A stretch of 64,000 nucleotides of DNA from Polyangiaceae bacterium (lineage in GTDB: Bacteria; Myxococcota_A; Polyangia; Polyangiales; Polyangiaceae): NCBI GenBank assembly GCA_016719945.1, contig JADJYE010000001.1:744001-808000 (forward strand), given 5' to 3'. Of this stretch, positions 27,380-35,738 are shown piece after piece. A model generated the notes under the pieces. The model saw nothing but the letters and a program-made list of their open reading frames with translations. It was not told the origin of the DNA and did no database searches. The stretch's first letter is position 1; every line of letters starts with the position of its first letter. Both the position numbers and the translations under genes were made by a program.

Positions 27380-28754
27380 GCGCCTCCGCCGCGCCCTGTT
27401 CGACGAGCGTGACGCGGCCGGGCTCGCGTTCTTCCGCGTATTGCTCGGCGTGCTCGGCTGCGTGTCGGCGCTGCGCTTCCTCCATTACGGCTGGGTGGAC
27501 GAGTTCTTCGTCCGCCCCACGTTCTTCTTCCACCATTGGTTCGCCCCGTTCGCCAGGCCGCTCGGCGCCACGGGGATGCACGCCGTCTTCTGGACCATGG
27601 CGCTCTCCGGCGCGCTGGTGGCGCTCGGTCTGGCTTACCGACTCGCGATCGTGACCTTCTTCGTGACGATCACGTACGTCCAGCTCGCCGACGTCACGAA
27701 CTACCTGAACCATTACTATCTGGTCAGCCTGCTCACGCTGCTCATGTGCGTGATGCCGCTGGGCCGAGCCTACTCGCTGGACGCGCTGCTGTTTCCCGCC
27801 ACTCGGCGCGCGACGCTCCCGGGCTGGTGCTCCGTCTTGCTCAAGGTCCAGGTCGGCACCGTCTACACGTACGCCGGCGTCGCGAAGATCACGACCGACT
27901 GGCTGCTGCACGCGCAGCCCCTCGACATCTGGCTGTCTTCCCGTACCGGCCTCCCCGTGATCGGCCCTGCGCTCGCGCTGCCGTTCATGCCCTACGTGAT
28001 GGCGTGGGCGGGGTGCCTCTTCGATCTCACGATCGCAGGGTGGCTCACCTGGCGGCGCTCGCGTCCGTACGCGTTCGCCGTCGTCCTGTTCTTCCATTTC
28101 ATGACCTCGCAGCTGTTCCCGATCGGCATGTTCCCCGTGATCATGGTGGTCGGCGCGACGACGTTCTTCGACGCCAGCTGGCCGCGCCGCTTCTTGCCGC
28201 GGCGGCTCGCGGCCGCGCCGGCGCAGGGACCGCGGGTGGTCCCGCACCGCGCCCTGGTCGCCCTGGGCGCGGCCTACTGCGCGCTCCAATTGCTCTTGCC
28301 GCTGCGTGCGTTCCTCTATGGCGGCGACGTGCTCTGGCACGAGCAAGGGATGCGCTTCTCCTGGCGGGTCATGGTCCGCGAGAAGAACGCGAGCGTGACC
28401 TACCTCGTCGAGAACCCGCGGACCGGCCGCGTGGTCGAGGTCCCGCCGCGCCTCTACCTGGACGGCAGGCAGCAGCGAGAGCTGGGCACCCAGCCAGATC
28501 TCGTGCTGCAGCTGGCCCACAAGATCGCCGCCGACTACGCCCAGAAGGAGGGCGGCCCGGTCCGCGTGCGCGCCGACGTGCTGGTGTCGCTCAATGGCAG
28601 GCGCGCCGCTCGGCTCATCGATCCCGACGTCGACCTCGCCACGGTCGAGGACGGGCTCGCCCCCAAGGCTTGGATCCTCCCGGCGCCGACCACGCGCCCG
28701 CCCTATCTGCACGCCCCCTCATGGAACTCCTCCACGAGCGCCTCTCGGCGCTGA
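27372..28754 (+). CDS. HTTM-domain (vitamin K-dependent gamma-carboxylase-like) membrane protein
   Basis: 460 residues, ATG inside the end of the imelysin gene. The N-terminal region has at least seven hydrophobic helices with the HTTM pattern: AGLAFFRVLLGVLGCVSALRF, FFFHHWFAPF, YVQLADVTNYLNHYYLVSLL, VQVGTVYTYAGVAKIT and FHFMTSQLFPIGMFP. A soluble C-terminal domain of about 150 residues follows (MRFSWRVMVREK; YPPRLYLDGRQQ-like segment VPPRLYLDGRQQREL). Family relatives include gamma-glutamyl carboxylase, which modifies Glu residues outside the membrane. Association with imelysins and TonB receptors is known in other bacteria, but the bacterial substrate is not established. Confidence 0.85.
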   Translation: MTERLRRALFDERDAAGLAFFRVLLGVLGCVSALRFLHYGWVDEFFVRPTFFFHHWFAPFARPLGATGMHAVFWTMALSGALVALGLAYRLAIVTFFVTITYVQLADVTNYLNHYYLVSLLTLLMCVMPLGRAYSLDALLFPATRRATLPGWCSVLLKVQVGTVYTYAGVAKITTDWLLHAQPLDIWLSSRTGLPVIGPALALPFMPYVMAWAGCLFDLTIAGWLTWRRSRPYAFAVVLFFHFMTSQLFPIGMFPVIMVVGATTFFDASWPRRFLPRRLAAAPAQGPRVVPHRALVALGAAYCALQLLLPLRAFLYGGDVLWHEQGMRFSWRVMVREKNASVTYLVENPRTGRVVEVPPRLYLDGRQQRELGTQPDLVLQLAHKIAADYAQKEGGPVRVRADVLVSLNGRRAARLIDPDVDLATVEDGLAPKAWILPAPTTRPPYLHAPSWNSSTSASRR

Positions 28755-31033
28755 CCGCGGCGTCCGCCGCGATCTGCATCCTCTTGTGCGCCGCCCCCGC
28801 GCACGCAGACGCCGGCGCGCCGCCGGCAGAGCCTCCCCACGCCCAGGCCGAGGCGACGGAGGCCGAGGCCACCGCCGCGGCCGCGACGGCCGAGGCAGCC
28901 GCGACCGACGCGGCCGCGCCCGAGCCCACGGAGCCGGACCCGGTCGAGGTGAGCATCGCGGGAACACGCATCCGCGAGACCTCGGGGTCGGCGCACGTGG
29001 TTCGTCCGAAGCAGCTGGAGCAGTTCGAATACGACGACCCGCACCAGATCCTGCAGAGCGTGCCCGGGGTGTACGTCCGCGGTGAAGACGGCTTCGGCCT
29101 CCGCCCCAACATCGGCATGCGCGGGGCGCTCTCCGATCGCAGCAAGAAGCTCACGCTGATGGAGGACGGCGTGCTCTTCGGGCCGGCGCCCTACAGCGCG
29201 CCGGCCGCGTACTACTTCCCGGTGATGACGCGCATGTACACCGTGCGCGTCGTGAAGGGGCCGAGCGCGCTGGTCTACGGCCCACACACCGTCGCGGGCG
29301 CGATCGACCTCGTCACCCAGCCCATCCCCGACGGTGAGCACGTCTATGCAGACCTCGCCGCCGGCATGTACCTATCGCGCAAGGCTCACGTCCGCGCCTC
29401 GGCCTCGGGGGATCACCTCGGCGTGATGATCGAGGGCGTGCACCTCGCGAACAACGGCTTCAAGAGCGTCGATGGCCTCGACGACGCCGACACCGGCTTC
29501 TCCCGCAACGAGCTCATGCTCAAGGCGCGCGCGAGCTTCGGGAGCGAGCAGACCCTGCTGCACGAGCTCGAGCTGAAGCTCGGGTACGCGAACGAGCTCT
29601 CCAACGAGACCTACCTCGGCCTCACCGAGGAGGACTTCGAGGCCGACCCGCTGCGGCGCTACGCGGCGAGCCAGCTCGACCGCATGGAGTGGCACCGCAC
29701 CCAGATCGCGCTCACCCATGTCGCGCGCCGCGGCTCCGATCTCGAGGTGACCTCGACGTTCTACCGAAACGATCTCACCCGGACCTGGCGCAAAGTGAAC
29801 GGCTTCCGCGGCGCGGACCTCACGGACGTGCTGCAGAGCCCCGACACCCCAGCCCACCGGCTGTACAAGGGCATCCTCGACGGTACGGTCCCGTCGTCCA
29901 CGCGCGACGAGGCGGTCCTGATCGGTCCCAACGACCGGACCTTCGTCTCGCAAGGGTTCCAGACGAGGCTCCTGTTCAAGCCCAAGACCGGACCGATCCA
30001 GCACAAGCTCGAGCTCGGCGCGCGCATCCACCACGATTCGGTCCGCCGCGTCCACACGCAAGAAGGCTTCCTGGTCGACGGCACCACCCTCACCCCCGAC
30101 GGCGAGGGCGTGGAGACCACCGGCGACAACGACGCGAGCACGCTCGCCCTCGCGCTGTGGGGCGTCGAGGCCGCGACCTGGGGTCCCGTGACGCTGTCGG
30201 CCGGCGCGCGCGTGGAGTCGATCCAGAGCCGCATGGAGGACCGCCTGAGCGGTCGCCGCGAAGGGATCACCCAGCAGGTCGTCCTGCCGGGCGGCGGAGC
30301 GTTCGTCGCCCTGCCGTACGCGCTGGGCGTGTTCGCCGGCGTGTATCAGGGCTTTTCGCCCATCCCGCCAGGGCAGAGCGAGAACGTCACGCCCGAGAAG
30401 AGCATCAACCTCGAGTGGGGCGCGCGCTGGTCGCCCGAGCGGCTCGTGCGCGTGGAGGCGATCGGCTTCTTCAACAGATACTCGAACCTGTCGAACGTCT
30501 GCACCTTCTCGACCGGCTGCGTCGAGGGCGACGTCGATCGGCAGTTCGACGGCGGCGAGGCGACCGTGGTCGGGCTCGAGGCGTACGCCGACGTCGAGGG
30601 CAAGATCGCGTGGGCCACGATCCCGGCGCGCTTCGCGTACACCTTCACGCGCGCGGTGTTCGACACGACGTTCTCGTCCGCGGATCCGATCTTCGGGGAC
30701 GTGGAGGAGGGCGACGACGTGCCGTATGTCCCCGCGCACCAGGCCTCCGCGTCGATCGGCCTGGAGACGACGTACTTCGGCGGCAGCGTCGCGGGCACCT
30801 TCGTCTCCGAGATGCGCGAGGTCGCGGGCAGCGGCGCGCCCGGCGAGGGAGAGGCGACCGACATGCACTTCTTGCTCGACGCCTCGCTCAAGGCGACCCC
30901 GCTGCAGTGGCTGTCGATCTACGCGACCGGCAAGAACCTCCTCAACATGCACTACATCGCCTCGCGCCGGCCGTTCGGCGCGAGGCCGGGCGCGCCGGTC
31001 AACCTGCAGGCCGGGGTGAAGGCGACGTACTGA
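28721..31033 (+). CDS. TonB-dependent outer-membrane receptor, FecA-like
   Basis: 770 residues from ATG 28721, overlapping the HTTM gene by 34 bases. Signal peptide ends APAHA. An Ala/Glu/Thr-rich spacer is followed by the plug domain: VSIAGTRIRETSGSAHV, PHQILQSVPGVYVRGEDGFGLRPNIGMRG, LTLMEDGVLFGPAPYSAP and VVKGPSALVYGPHTVAGAIDLVT. A 22-strand barrel follows, ending in the typical ...GARPGAPVNLQAGVKATY. The pattern fits FecA/ferric-chelate receptors, which import iron complexes using TonB energy. A canonical N-terminal signalling domain is not evident. Last gene of the putative iron operon (24831-31033). Confidence 0.9.
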   Translation: MELLHERLSALTAASAAICILLCAAPAHADAGAPPAEPPHAQAEATEAEATAAAATAEAAATDAAAPEPTEPDPVEVSIAGTRIRETSGSAHVVRPKQLEQFEYDDPHQILQSVPGVYVRGEDGFGLRPNIGMRGALSDRSKKLTLMEDGVLFGPAPYSAPAAYYFPVMTRMYTVRVVKGPSALVYGPHTVAGAIDLVTQPIPDGEHVYADLAAGMYLSRKAHVRASASGDHLGVMIEGVHLANNGFKSVDGLDDADTGFSRNELMLKARASFGSEQTLLHELELKLGYANELSNETYLGLTEEDFEADPLRRYAASQLDRMEWHRTQIALTHVARRGSDLEVTSTFYRNDLTRTWRKVNGFRGADLTDVLQSPDTPAHRLYKGILDGTVPSSTRDEAVLIGPNDRTFVSQGFQTRLLFKPKTGPIQHKLELGARIHHDSVRRVHTQEGFLVDGTTLTPDGEGVETTGDNDASTLALALWGVEAATWGPVTLSAGARVESIQSRMEDRLSGRREGITQQVVLPGGGAFVALPYALGVFAGVYQGFSPIPPGQSENVTPEKSINLEWGARWSPERLVRVEAIGFFNRYSNLSNVCTFSTGCVEGDVDRQFDGGEATVVGLEAYADVEGKIAWATIPARFAYTFTRAVFDTTFSSADPIFGDVEEGDDVPYVPAHQASASIGLETTYFGGSVAGTFVSEMREVAGSGAPGEGEATDMHFLLDASLKATPLQWLSIYATGKNLLNMHYIASRRPFGARPGAPVNLQAGVKATY

Positions 31034-31071
31034 GGCGAGAGCTCCCGCGGCGGCCGGTGTAGAGTCGACCG

Positions 31072-32385
31072 ATGGCCTCTGCGGTTCGTCTGGGTGTTGC
31101 CCTTGGGCTCGCCGGGTGCTTGTTGTCCGCTTCTGCCGCCCACGCCGCTCCGCTCACGCCCGAGCAGCGCACCGAGCGCGCGGCGCGCATCCGGGACGTC
31201 GCGGCCGACAACGGGATCTCCGCGGGCTACCTGTTCGCGGGGATCGCGCAGGCCGAGACGAACCTCTCCCACTGCTGGACCGAGCTGGAGTGGGCTTGCC
31301 AGGGCCCCGACTCCCCCGACTGCGGCGGGCCTGTGGTCGCCGGCGCGGGCGACGGTCCCTGCGCGGACATGCAGGGCGGCCTCGGGATGTTCCAGTTCGA
31401 CGGCGGCACGTTCGATCAGACGCTGGCCCGTGACGGAGACGGCGTGCTCTTGCTCGCGGGCACCGTCCCGCGCGCGATCGACTTCGTCGTGAACATGGTC
31501 ATGGGCTCCCAATACGTCGACGCCGCGGTCGACACGCCGGAGGAGGCCAAGGCCTGGATGAACCAGGTGACCGTCGACGGCCCCCTGTGGGACGCGTGGA
31601 TCAGCACCGTCACGCACTACTACAACGGGTGCACGCCCACCGGCTGCGGGGTCTACGACGAGCGATACCAGCACTACGCCGACGCAGGCGCCGACGTGTT
31701 CGACGAGCAAGGCGCGGACTTCTGGCAGGTCGAGCTGCCTCCCTGCGGCGCGATCCCGCCCGAGGGTCGCACGCTCGAGGAGACCGACACGTGCTTCACG
31801 AAGGGCGGCCCCCTGCCCTATTGGCGCGTCGGCATGGGAGGCGAGAGCAACCTCCACGTGTGGACCGGCACGACCGACCTCGACGAGGCGGTCAATTTCG
31901 CCCAGTGGTCGCTCGCCTTCGACGAGGCGGGCGAGTACCTGCTCGAGGTCTCGGTCACCCATGGGACCGCGGCCCAGGCCGCGTACACGATCGATCACGC
32001 GGGCGGGACGGACGCCGTGGTGCTCGACCAAGCCAGCGGCTCTGGCTTCGTCGAGCTGGGCACGTTCCAGTTCGCTGCGGGCGGTGACCAGCGGGTGTTC
32101 ATTGGTGACAACACGGGGGAGGCCGACGACCGCCGGCTCGTCGTGGACGCCCTGCGTCTTACCCGGCTCGACCTCGGGGAAGGCGGCGGGGCTGCTGGGA
32201 GCGGCGGCGCGGGAGCGGGCGGCGAGAGCGTGGGCGGCGAAGGCGGCAGCGGCGGAGGCGCAGGCGAAGCGGGCGGCGACGACGCCGGCTGCGACTGCTC
32301 GCTCGCTCGTCGCGAGCGCCACGGCAGCGGGGCCGTCGTGCTCGCCCTGGCGGTCGCCTTCGGGCTCGCGCGGCGCAGGCGGTGA
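31072..32385 (+). CDS. Secreted lysozyme-fold/golvesin-domain protein with MYXO-CTERM-type tail
   Basis: 437 residues. Signal peptide ends SAAHA. Residues 27-200 resemble a lysozyme-like lytic transglycosylase: RDVAADNGISAGYLFAGIAQAETN with candidate catalytic Glu 62, and GGLGMFQFDGGTFDQT. Several Cys suggest extracellular disulfides. Residues 250-365 match a golvesin/Xly CBD-like domain (LAFDEAGEYLLEVSVTHG; AYTIDHAGGTDAVVLDQ; VVDALRLTR). A Gly-rich linker precedes a MYXO-CTERM-like end: GCDC, one hydrophobic helix, RRRR. The Cys of such tails is processed for cell-surface sorting in Myxococcota. Likely role is cell-wall or prey-wall degradation at the surface (inference). Confidence 0.8.
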   Translation: MASAVRLGVALGLAGCLLSASAAHAAPLTPEQRTERAARIRDVAADNGISAGYLFAGIAQAETNLSHCWTELEWACQGPDSPDCGGPVVAGAGDGPCADMQGGLGMFQFDGGTFDQTLARDGDGVLLLAGTVPRAIDFVVNMVMGSQYVDAAVDTPEEAKAWMNQVTVDGPLWDAWISTVTHYYNGCTPTGCGVYDERYQHYADAGADVFDEQGADFWQVELPPCGAIPPEGRTLEETDTCFTKGGPLPYWRVGMGGESNLHVWTGTTDLDEAVNFAQWSLAFDEAGEYLLEVSVTHGTAAQAAYTIDHAGGTDAVVLDQASGSGFVELGTFQFAAGGDQRVFIGDNTGEADDRRLVVDALRLTRLDLGEGGGAAGSGGAGAGGESVGGEGGSGGGAGEAGGDDAGCDCSLARRERHGSGAVVLALAVAFGLARRRR

Positions 32386-33209
32386 GCCGCGCCAAGCGCC
32401 TCGTCGACGCCCATCGGTACGGGCCCGCTGCGGTGGTCGCTGGCGCGGCCGAGGGCCTCGGCGCTGCGTTCGCGGCAGAGCTCGCGCGGGCCGGGCTGGA
32501 GCTCGTCCTCATCGACGTGCGCGCGCCGGAGCTCGAGGCCCTCGCGCGGCGTCTCGAGGCGTCCCACGGGGCACGAGTCCACGCCGTCGTCGTCGACCTC
32601 GCGTCACCCGACGTCGGCGACGCCGTCGCGCGGGCGGTCGGCGGCCTCGACGTGGGCCTCTTGGTCTACAACGCGGCGGCCGCGCCGGTCGGCGCGTTCA
32701 CGTCGATGCAGTTCGGCGACGCGATGCGAGCGATCGACGTGAACAACCGCGGGGCGCTCGCGCTCGTGGCGGCAGTGTTGCCGATGATGATCACGCGCGC
32801 CCGCGGAGGCGTGTTGCTCGTGGGCTCGAACGCGGGCCTCATCGGTCACCCGCTCACGGCCGTCTATGGCGCGTCGAAGGCGTTCCTGGTGAGGCTGGGC
32901 GAGGCGCTGCACGGGGAGCTCGGGCCGCTCGGGGTCGACGTGCTCGTCGCCTGCCCCGGCGCCGTCGCGACACCTGGCTTCTTTCGCTCGGGGGCGAGGC
33001 TCCCGCGGGGGGCCGCGGCGAGCCCCGCCGACGTCGCGCGAGAGGCGCTCGAGCAGCTGGGCGGCCCGGGGCCGGTCGTGGTGCTCGGGCGCGCGAACAG
33101 GGCGGCGATGCGCCTGTTGTCCATGTTGCCGAGGCAGCTCGCCGTGAGGGTGTTGGGACGCGTCATGAGCGCGACCTACCGCGTGCGCGCGGGCGTCGAG
33201 GACAGGTGA
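32382..33209 (+). CDS. Short-chain dehydrogenase/reductase family protein
   Basis: 275 residues from GTG 32382 overlapping the previous stop (GTGA). Rossmann start is AGAAEGLG in place of the usual TGxxxGIG, NAAA replaces NNAG, and the active-site motif is YGASK with an upstream Ser (VGSNAGLIG). The conserved PG motif (ACPGAVATPGF) is present. The departures in the cofactor and NNAG motifs are mild and occur in the SDR family. It resembles the 'SDR family' reductases acting on fatty or ketoacyl substrates. Substrate unknown; function next to the golvesin protein is not obvious. Confidence 0.8.
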   Translation: MSRAKRLVDAHRYGPAAVVAGAAEGLGAAFAAELARAGLELVLIDVRAPELEALARRLEASHGARVHAVVVDLASPDVGDAVARAVGGLDVGLLVYNAAAAPVGAFTSMQFGDAMRAIDVNNRGALALVAAVLPMMITRARGGVLLVGSNAGLIGHPLTAVYGASKAFLVRLGEALHGELGPLGVDVLVACPGAVATPGFFRSGARLPRGAAASPADVAREALEQLGGPGPVVVLGRANRAAMRLLSMLPRQLAVRVLGRVMSATYRVRAGVEDR

Positions 33210-33306
33210 GGCGCGCCGCGCGCGCGGACACTCCACTCGCGTGACCTCGCTCCACTCTTTTGGCACGGACGCCAGGTTCCTGGCTTTCACGCCGTACGAT
33301 CACGCC

Positions 33307-34395
33307 ATGATGAACGCCGAAGACGCCCTCGACGCTGCCCTCGTTCGCATCGCGCCGCTCAGCCCAGAGTACGGAGGTGAGCTGTCCGACCACTCCCCGA
33401 TGGTCGTCGAGGCGCTCGCGAGGCTGGGCGCGCCCGACGCGATCGACGCCTATGTGGCGGCGGTCGTCCCGAAGCGCAGGCCGCTGTCCGAGGAGCGAGC
33501 CGAGCAGCTCTCGCGGTTCGGCGCGCTCGCAGCGGAGGCGACGAGCGACGTCGACCACCTCGGCGCGGCGGGCGCGCTCGAGCTCTGGCTGCCGCGCCTG
33601 CTCGAGGGGTTCTCAGGGGCCGCGTTCCACGGCTCGATCCGGGTCGGCCACGCCCTGAGGGCGCTATCGAGCAGAGACACGAAGGCCAGGCTCGCCGAGC
33701 TCGGGCGCGCGCTCGCGTACACGACGCTGCGCAGCGAGCCGCTGCCGGCCCCCAGGCCAGGCGGCCGGCCGATCGCGCTCGCCGACGCCCTGAGCACGAT
33801 TCGGCCTGCGTCCGCCGCGATGTCTGCCCGCTCCGCGGGGCTCACTTTCTTCCGCGCCGGCATGACGCCCGCGTTGGCCTCGCTTGGCTCGGCCGGATCG
33901 CGGGCGATGCCGCCGCTCATTTCGACGGCGCTCGCTGAGCGCGCGGGGGGCCACCCCGACCTCGCTGATTTCGCTGGCGCCCTGGTCGAGCCCGCCGACC
34001 CCAAGGTCGGGCTGCGAGAGCTTCGCGACGCGAGCGTCGACCTCTATCTGCGCGGAGAGTACCTCCCGCAGGCCACGTTCACCTTGCTGCACGGCGTGAC
34101 CGGGATGGACGCCGCCGCCGCGATCGGAGCCCAGCTCGAGCCCGCCGGCGCCCTGGCCCTGTGGCGCGCGGCGGCGCACGCGCTGCTCGCGCTGAGGGTC
34201 TCGTTCATCGGAGAGGTCGGCGCGCGCCCGGTCCCCGCGGCGCGCGCTTCGCTCGACGCAGCGGTCGCCGTGTCGATCCGCTCGCTCGACGATCACGCGA
34301 TCAAGCTCGCCGCCGCCCTCGTCGAGGCGACGACGAGCGTACCCGAGCCGACCCGCGCCGCGGCGCTCGAGCGCTGGGCCGGTCGCTTCGCCTGA
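33307..34395 (+). CDS. Questin oxidase-like (DUF4243) family protein
   Basis: 362 residues from ATG 33307; an upstream GTG at 33241 would add 22 residues that look non-coding. The N-terminus (APLSPEYGGELSDHSPMVVEALARLGA) and FHGSIRVGHALRAL match the questin oxidase-like family, whose fungal members do Baeyer-Villiger-type ring cleavage of anthraquinones. LLHGVTGMDAAAAI also fits. Bacterial members are poorly understood and often form single genes. No cofactor-binding motif can be read by eye, so enzyme activity is family-based inference. It precedes the TerB-Coq4 fusion by 42 bases. Confidence 0.75.
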   Translation: MMNAEDALDAALVRIAPLSPEYGGELSDHSPMVVEALARLGAPDAIDAYVAAVVPKRRPLSEERAEQLSRFGALAAEATSDVDHLGAAGALELWLPRLLEGFSGAAFHGSIRVGHALRALSSRDTKARLAELGRALAYTTLRSEPLPAPRPGGRPIALADALSTIRPASAAMSARSAGLTFFRAGMTPALASLGSAGSRAMPPLISTALAERAGGHPDLADFAGALVEPADPKVGLRELRDASVDLYLRGEYLPQATFTLLHGVTGMDAAAAIGAQLEPAGALALWRAAAHALLALRVSFIGEVGARPVPAARASLDAAVAVSIRSLDDHAIKLAAALVEATTSVPEPTRAAALERWAGRFA

Positions 34396-34437
34396 GCCGC
34401 TGCGCTGCGGCGTGGTTCCGCCCTATCATGCCGCCCC

Positions 34438-35382
34438 ATGCACGACTTCGGACTCAGCCCTGAAGCCATCGCCACCTGTCTGGGGGCGGCCAGGTCCGTC
34501 GCGACCATCGACGGGACGTTCGAGGCGCACGAGCGCGAGCTGCTCGGCGCGGCTGCGCGGACCCTCGGGTTCACGGGCGCGCTCGACGAGGTCCCCGCCG
34601 CCAGCCCCGAGCGGGCGCGGGAGGTGCTCACCGACCCGACGCACCGCACGCGCCTCGTCCAAGCGCTGCTCTTGGTCGCCATGATGGACGGCGACATCGC
34701 CGAGCGAGAGCTGGCCGAGATCCGCCGATACGCCAAGGCGCTCGACGTCGACGAGCCCCGGCTCGCCTCGCTGAAGCAGGTCGCCGAGGGCCACACCACG
34801 ATCGTGAAGTGGGACCTCATTCGACGGTCGCAGATGGTGAACGACTCGGCGATCGCGGCCTGGAAGAAGAAGGGGCTCAAGGGGCTCGTCCAGTTCGCCG
34901 GGGGCTTCTACGGCTTCACCCAAGACCCCGAAATCGCCTGGCGCTACAAGAAGCTCGGCCTGTTGCCCGAGGGCACGTTCGGGCGCACGTATTGGCAGCA
35001 CATGACCTCGCGCTCGTACGCGTTCCCCGGGGAGATCAAGGGCTTCCCGGAAGAGCTCGTGAAGCACGATCTCTCTCACGTGCTCGGCGGCTACGACACC
35101 GACCCGATCGGCGAGTGCGAGGTCGTCTCGTTCATCTCGGGCTTCTTGAAGCGAGACCCCTTCGGCTTTCTGTTCATGATCTTCCTGCATATGCAGCTCG
35201 GCGTGCACATCTTCGACGGCTCGCCGGTCGAGCACATGATCATCCCGGCAGACCGCGTGCTCGCGGCGCTCGAGCGTGGCACGAACGTCACCCGCGACCT
35301 CTACGATCCGGCCTGGGACTACTTCGCGGACTTCCCGCTGCCGCTGCAGGAGGTCAGGGCGAAGTACGGAGTCGCCTACTAG
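34438..35382 (+). CDS. TerB-like domain fused to a Coq4-family domain
   Basis: 314 residues. Residues 1-115 are helical and TerB-like, with repeated acidic segments (ATIDGTFEAHERELL; AMMDGDIAERELAEIRRYA). Residues 120-314 are Coq4-like, with the complete metal motif HDxxH-x11-E: His 210, Asp 211, His 214, Glu 226 (KHDLSHVLGGYDTDPIGE). Coq4 takes part in ubiquinone biosynthesis, recently linked to the C1 decarboxylation/hydroxylation step. Myxobacteria mainly use menaquinone, so a different substrate is possible. The N-terminal TerB fusion is unusual. The C-terminal FLFMIFLHMQLGVHIFDG fits the Coq4 helix. Confidence 0.85.
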   Translation: MHDFGLSPEAIATCLGAARSVATIDGTFEAHERELLGAAARTLGFTGALDEVPAASPERAREVLTDPTHRTRLVQALLLVAMMDGDIAERELAEIRRYAKALDVDEPRLASLKQVAEGHTTIVKWDLIRRSQMVNDSAIAAWKKKGLKGLVQFAGGFYGFTQDPEIAWRYKKLGLLPEGTFGRTYWQHMTSRSYAFPGEIKGFPEELVKHDLSHVLGGYDTDPIGECEVVSFISGFLKRDPFGFLFMIFLHMQLGVHIFDGSPVEHMIIPADRVLAALERGTNVTRDLYDPAWDYFADFPLPLQEVRAKYGVAY

Positions 35383-35396
35383 CTAGAGGGGCGCCC

Positions 35397-35712
35397 CCCG
35401 TTCTGGCCGCCCCGACCCCGCCAAGCCCTCGCGAGCCCTCCCGAAGCCCCCGAACTGCGGCCATAACTCCGCCACCTTCGCCGAGGCTCCCCCGTTCTGG
35501 CCGCCCCGACCCCGCCAAGCCCTCGCGAGCCCTCCCGAAGCCCCCGAACTGCGGCCATAACTCCGCCACCTTCGCCGAGGCTCCCCCGTTCTGGCCGCCC
35601 CGACCCCGCCAAGCCCTCGCGAGCCTCCCGAAGCCCCCGAACTGCGGCCATAACTCCGCCACCTTCGCCGAGGCTCCCCCGTTCTGGCCGCCCCGACCCC
35701 GCCAAGCCCTCG
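35397..35712. repeat. 94-bp intergenic tandem repeat, about 3.4 copies
   Basis: Copies start at 35397, 35491, 35585 and 35678 (the third is 93 bases, one C lost; the fourth is a 35-base partial). Identity between copies is otherwise essentially complete. Each unit carries a 7-bp inverted repeat (TGGCCGC ... GCGGCCA) about 45 bases apart and a central palindrome CTCGCGAG. It fills the gap between two convergent genes. No gene is supported in it; long frames across it are repeat artefacts. Confidence 0.95.
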
Positions 35713-35738
35713 CCCCGCCGAGTCGCCGCGCGCCCGAG

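Noticed and set aside
35397..35712. Possible CRISPR array or small RNA cluster
   Set aside because: The period contains no variable spacers; whole 94-base units are repeated.
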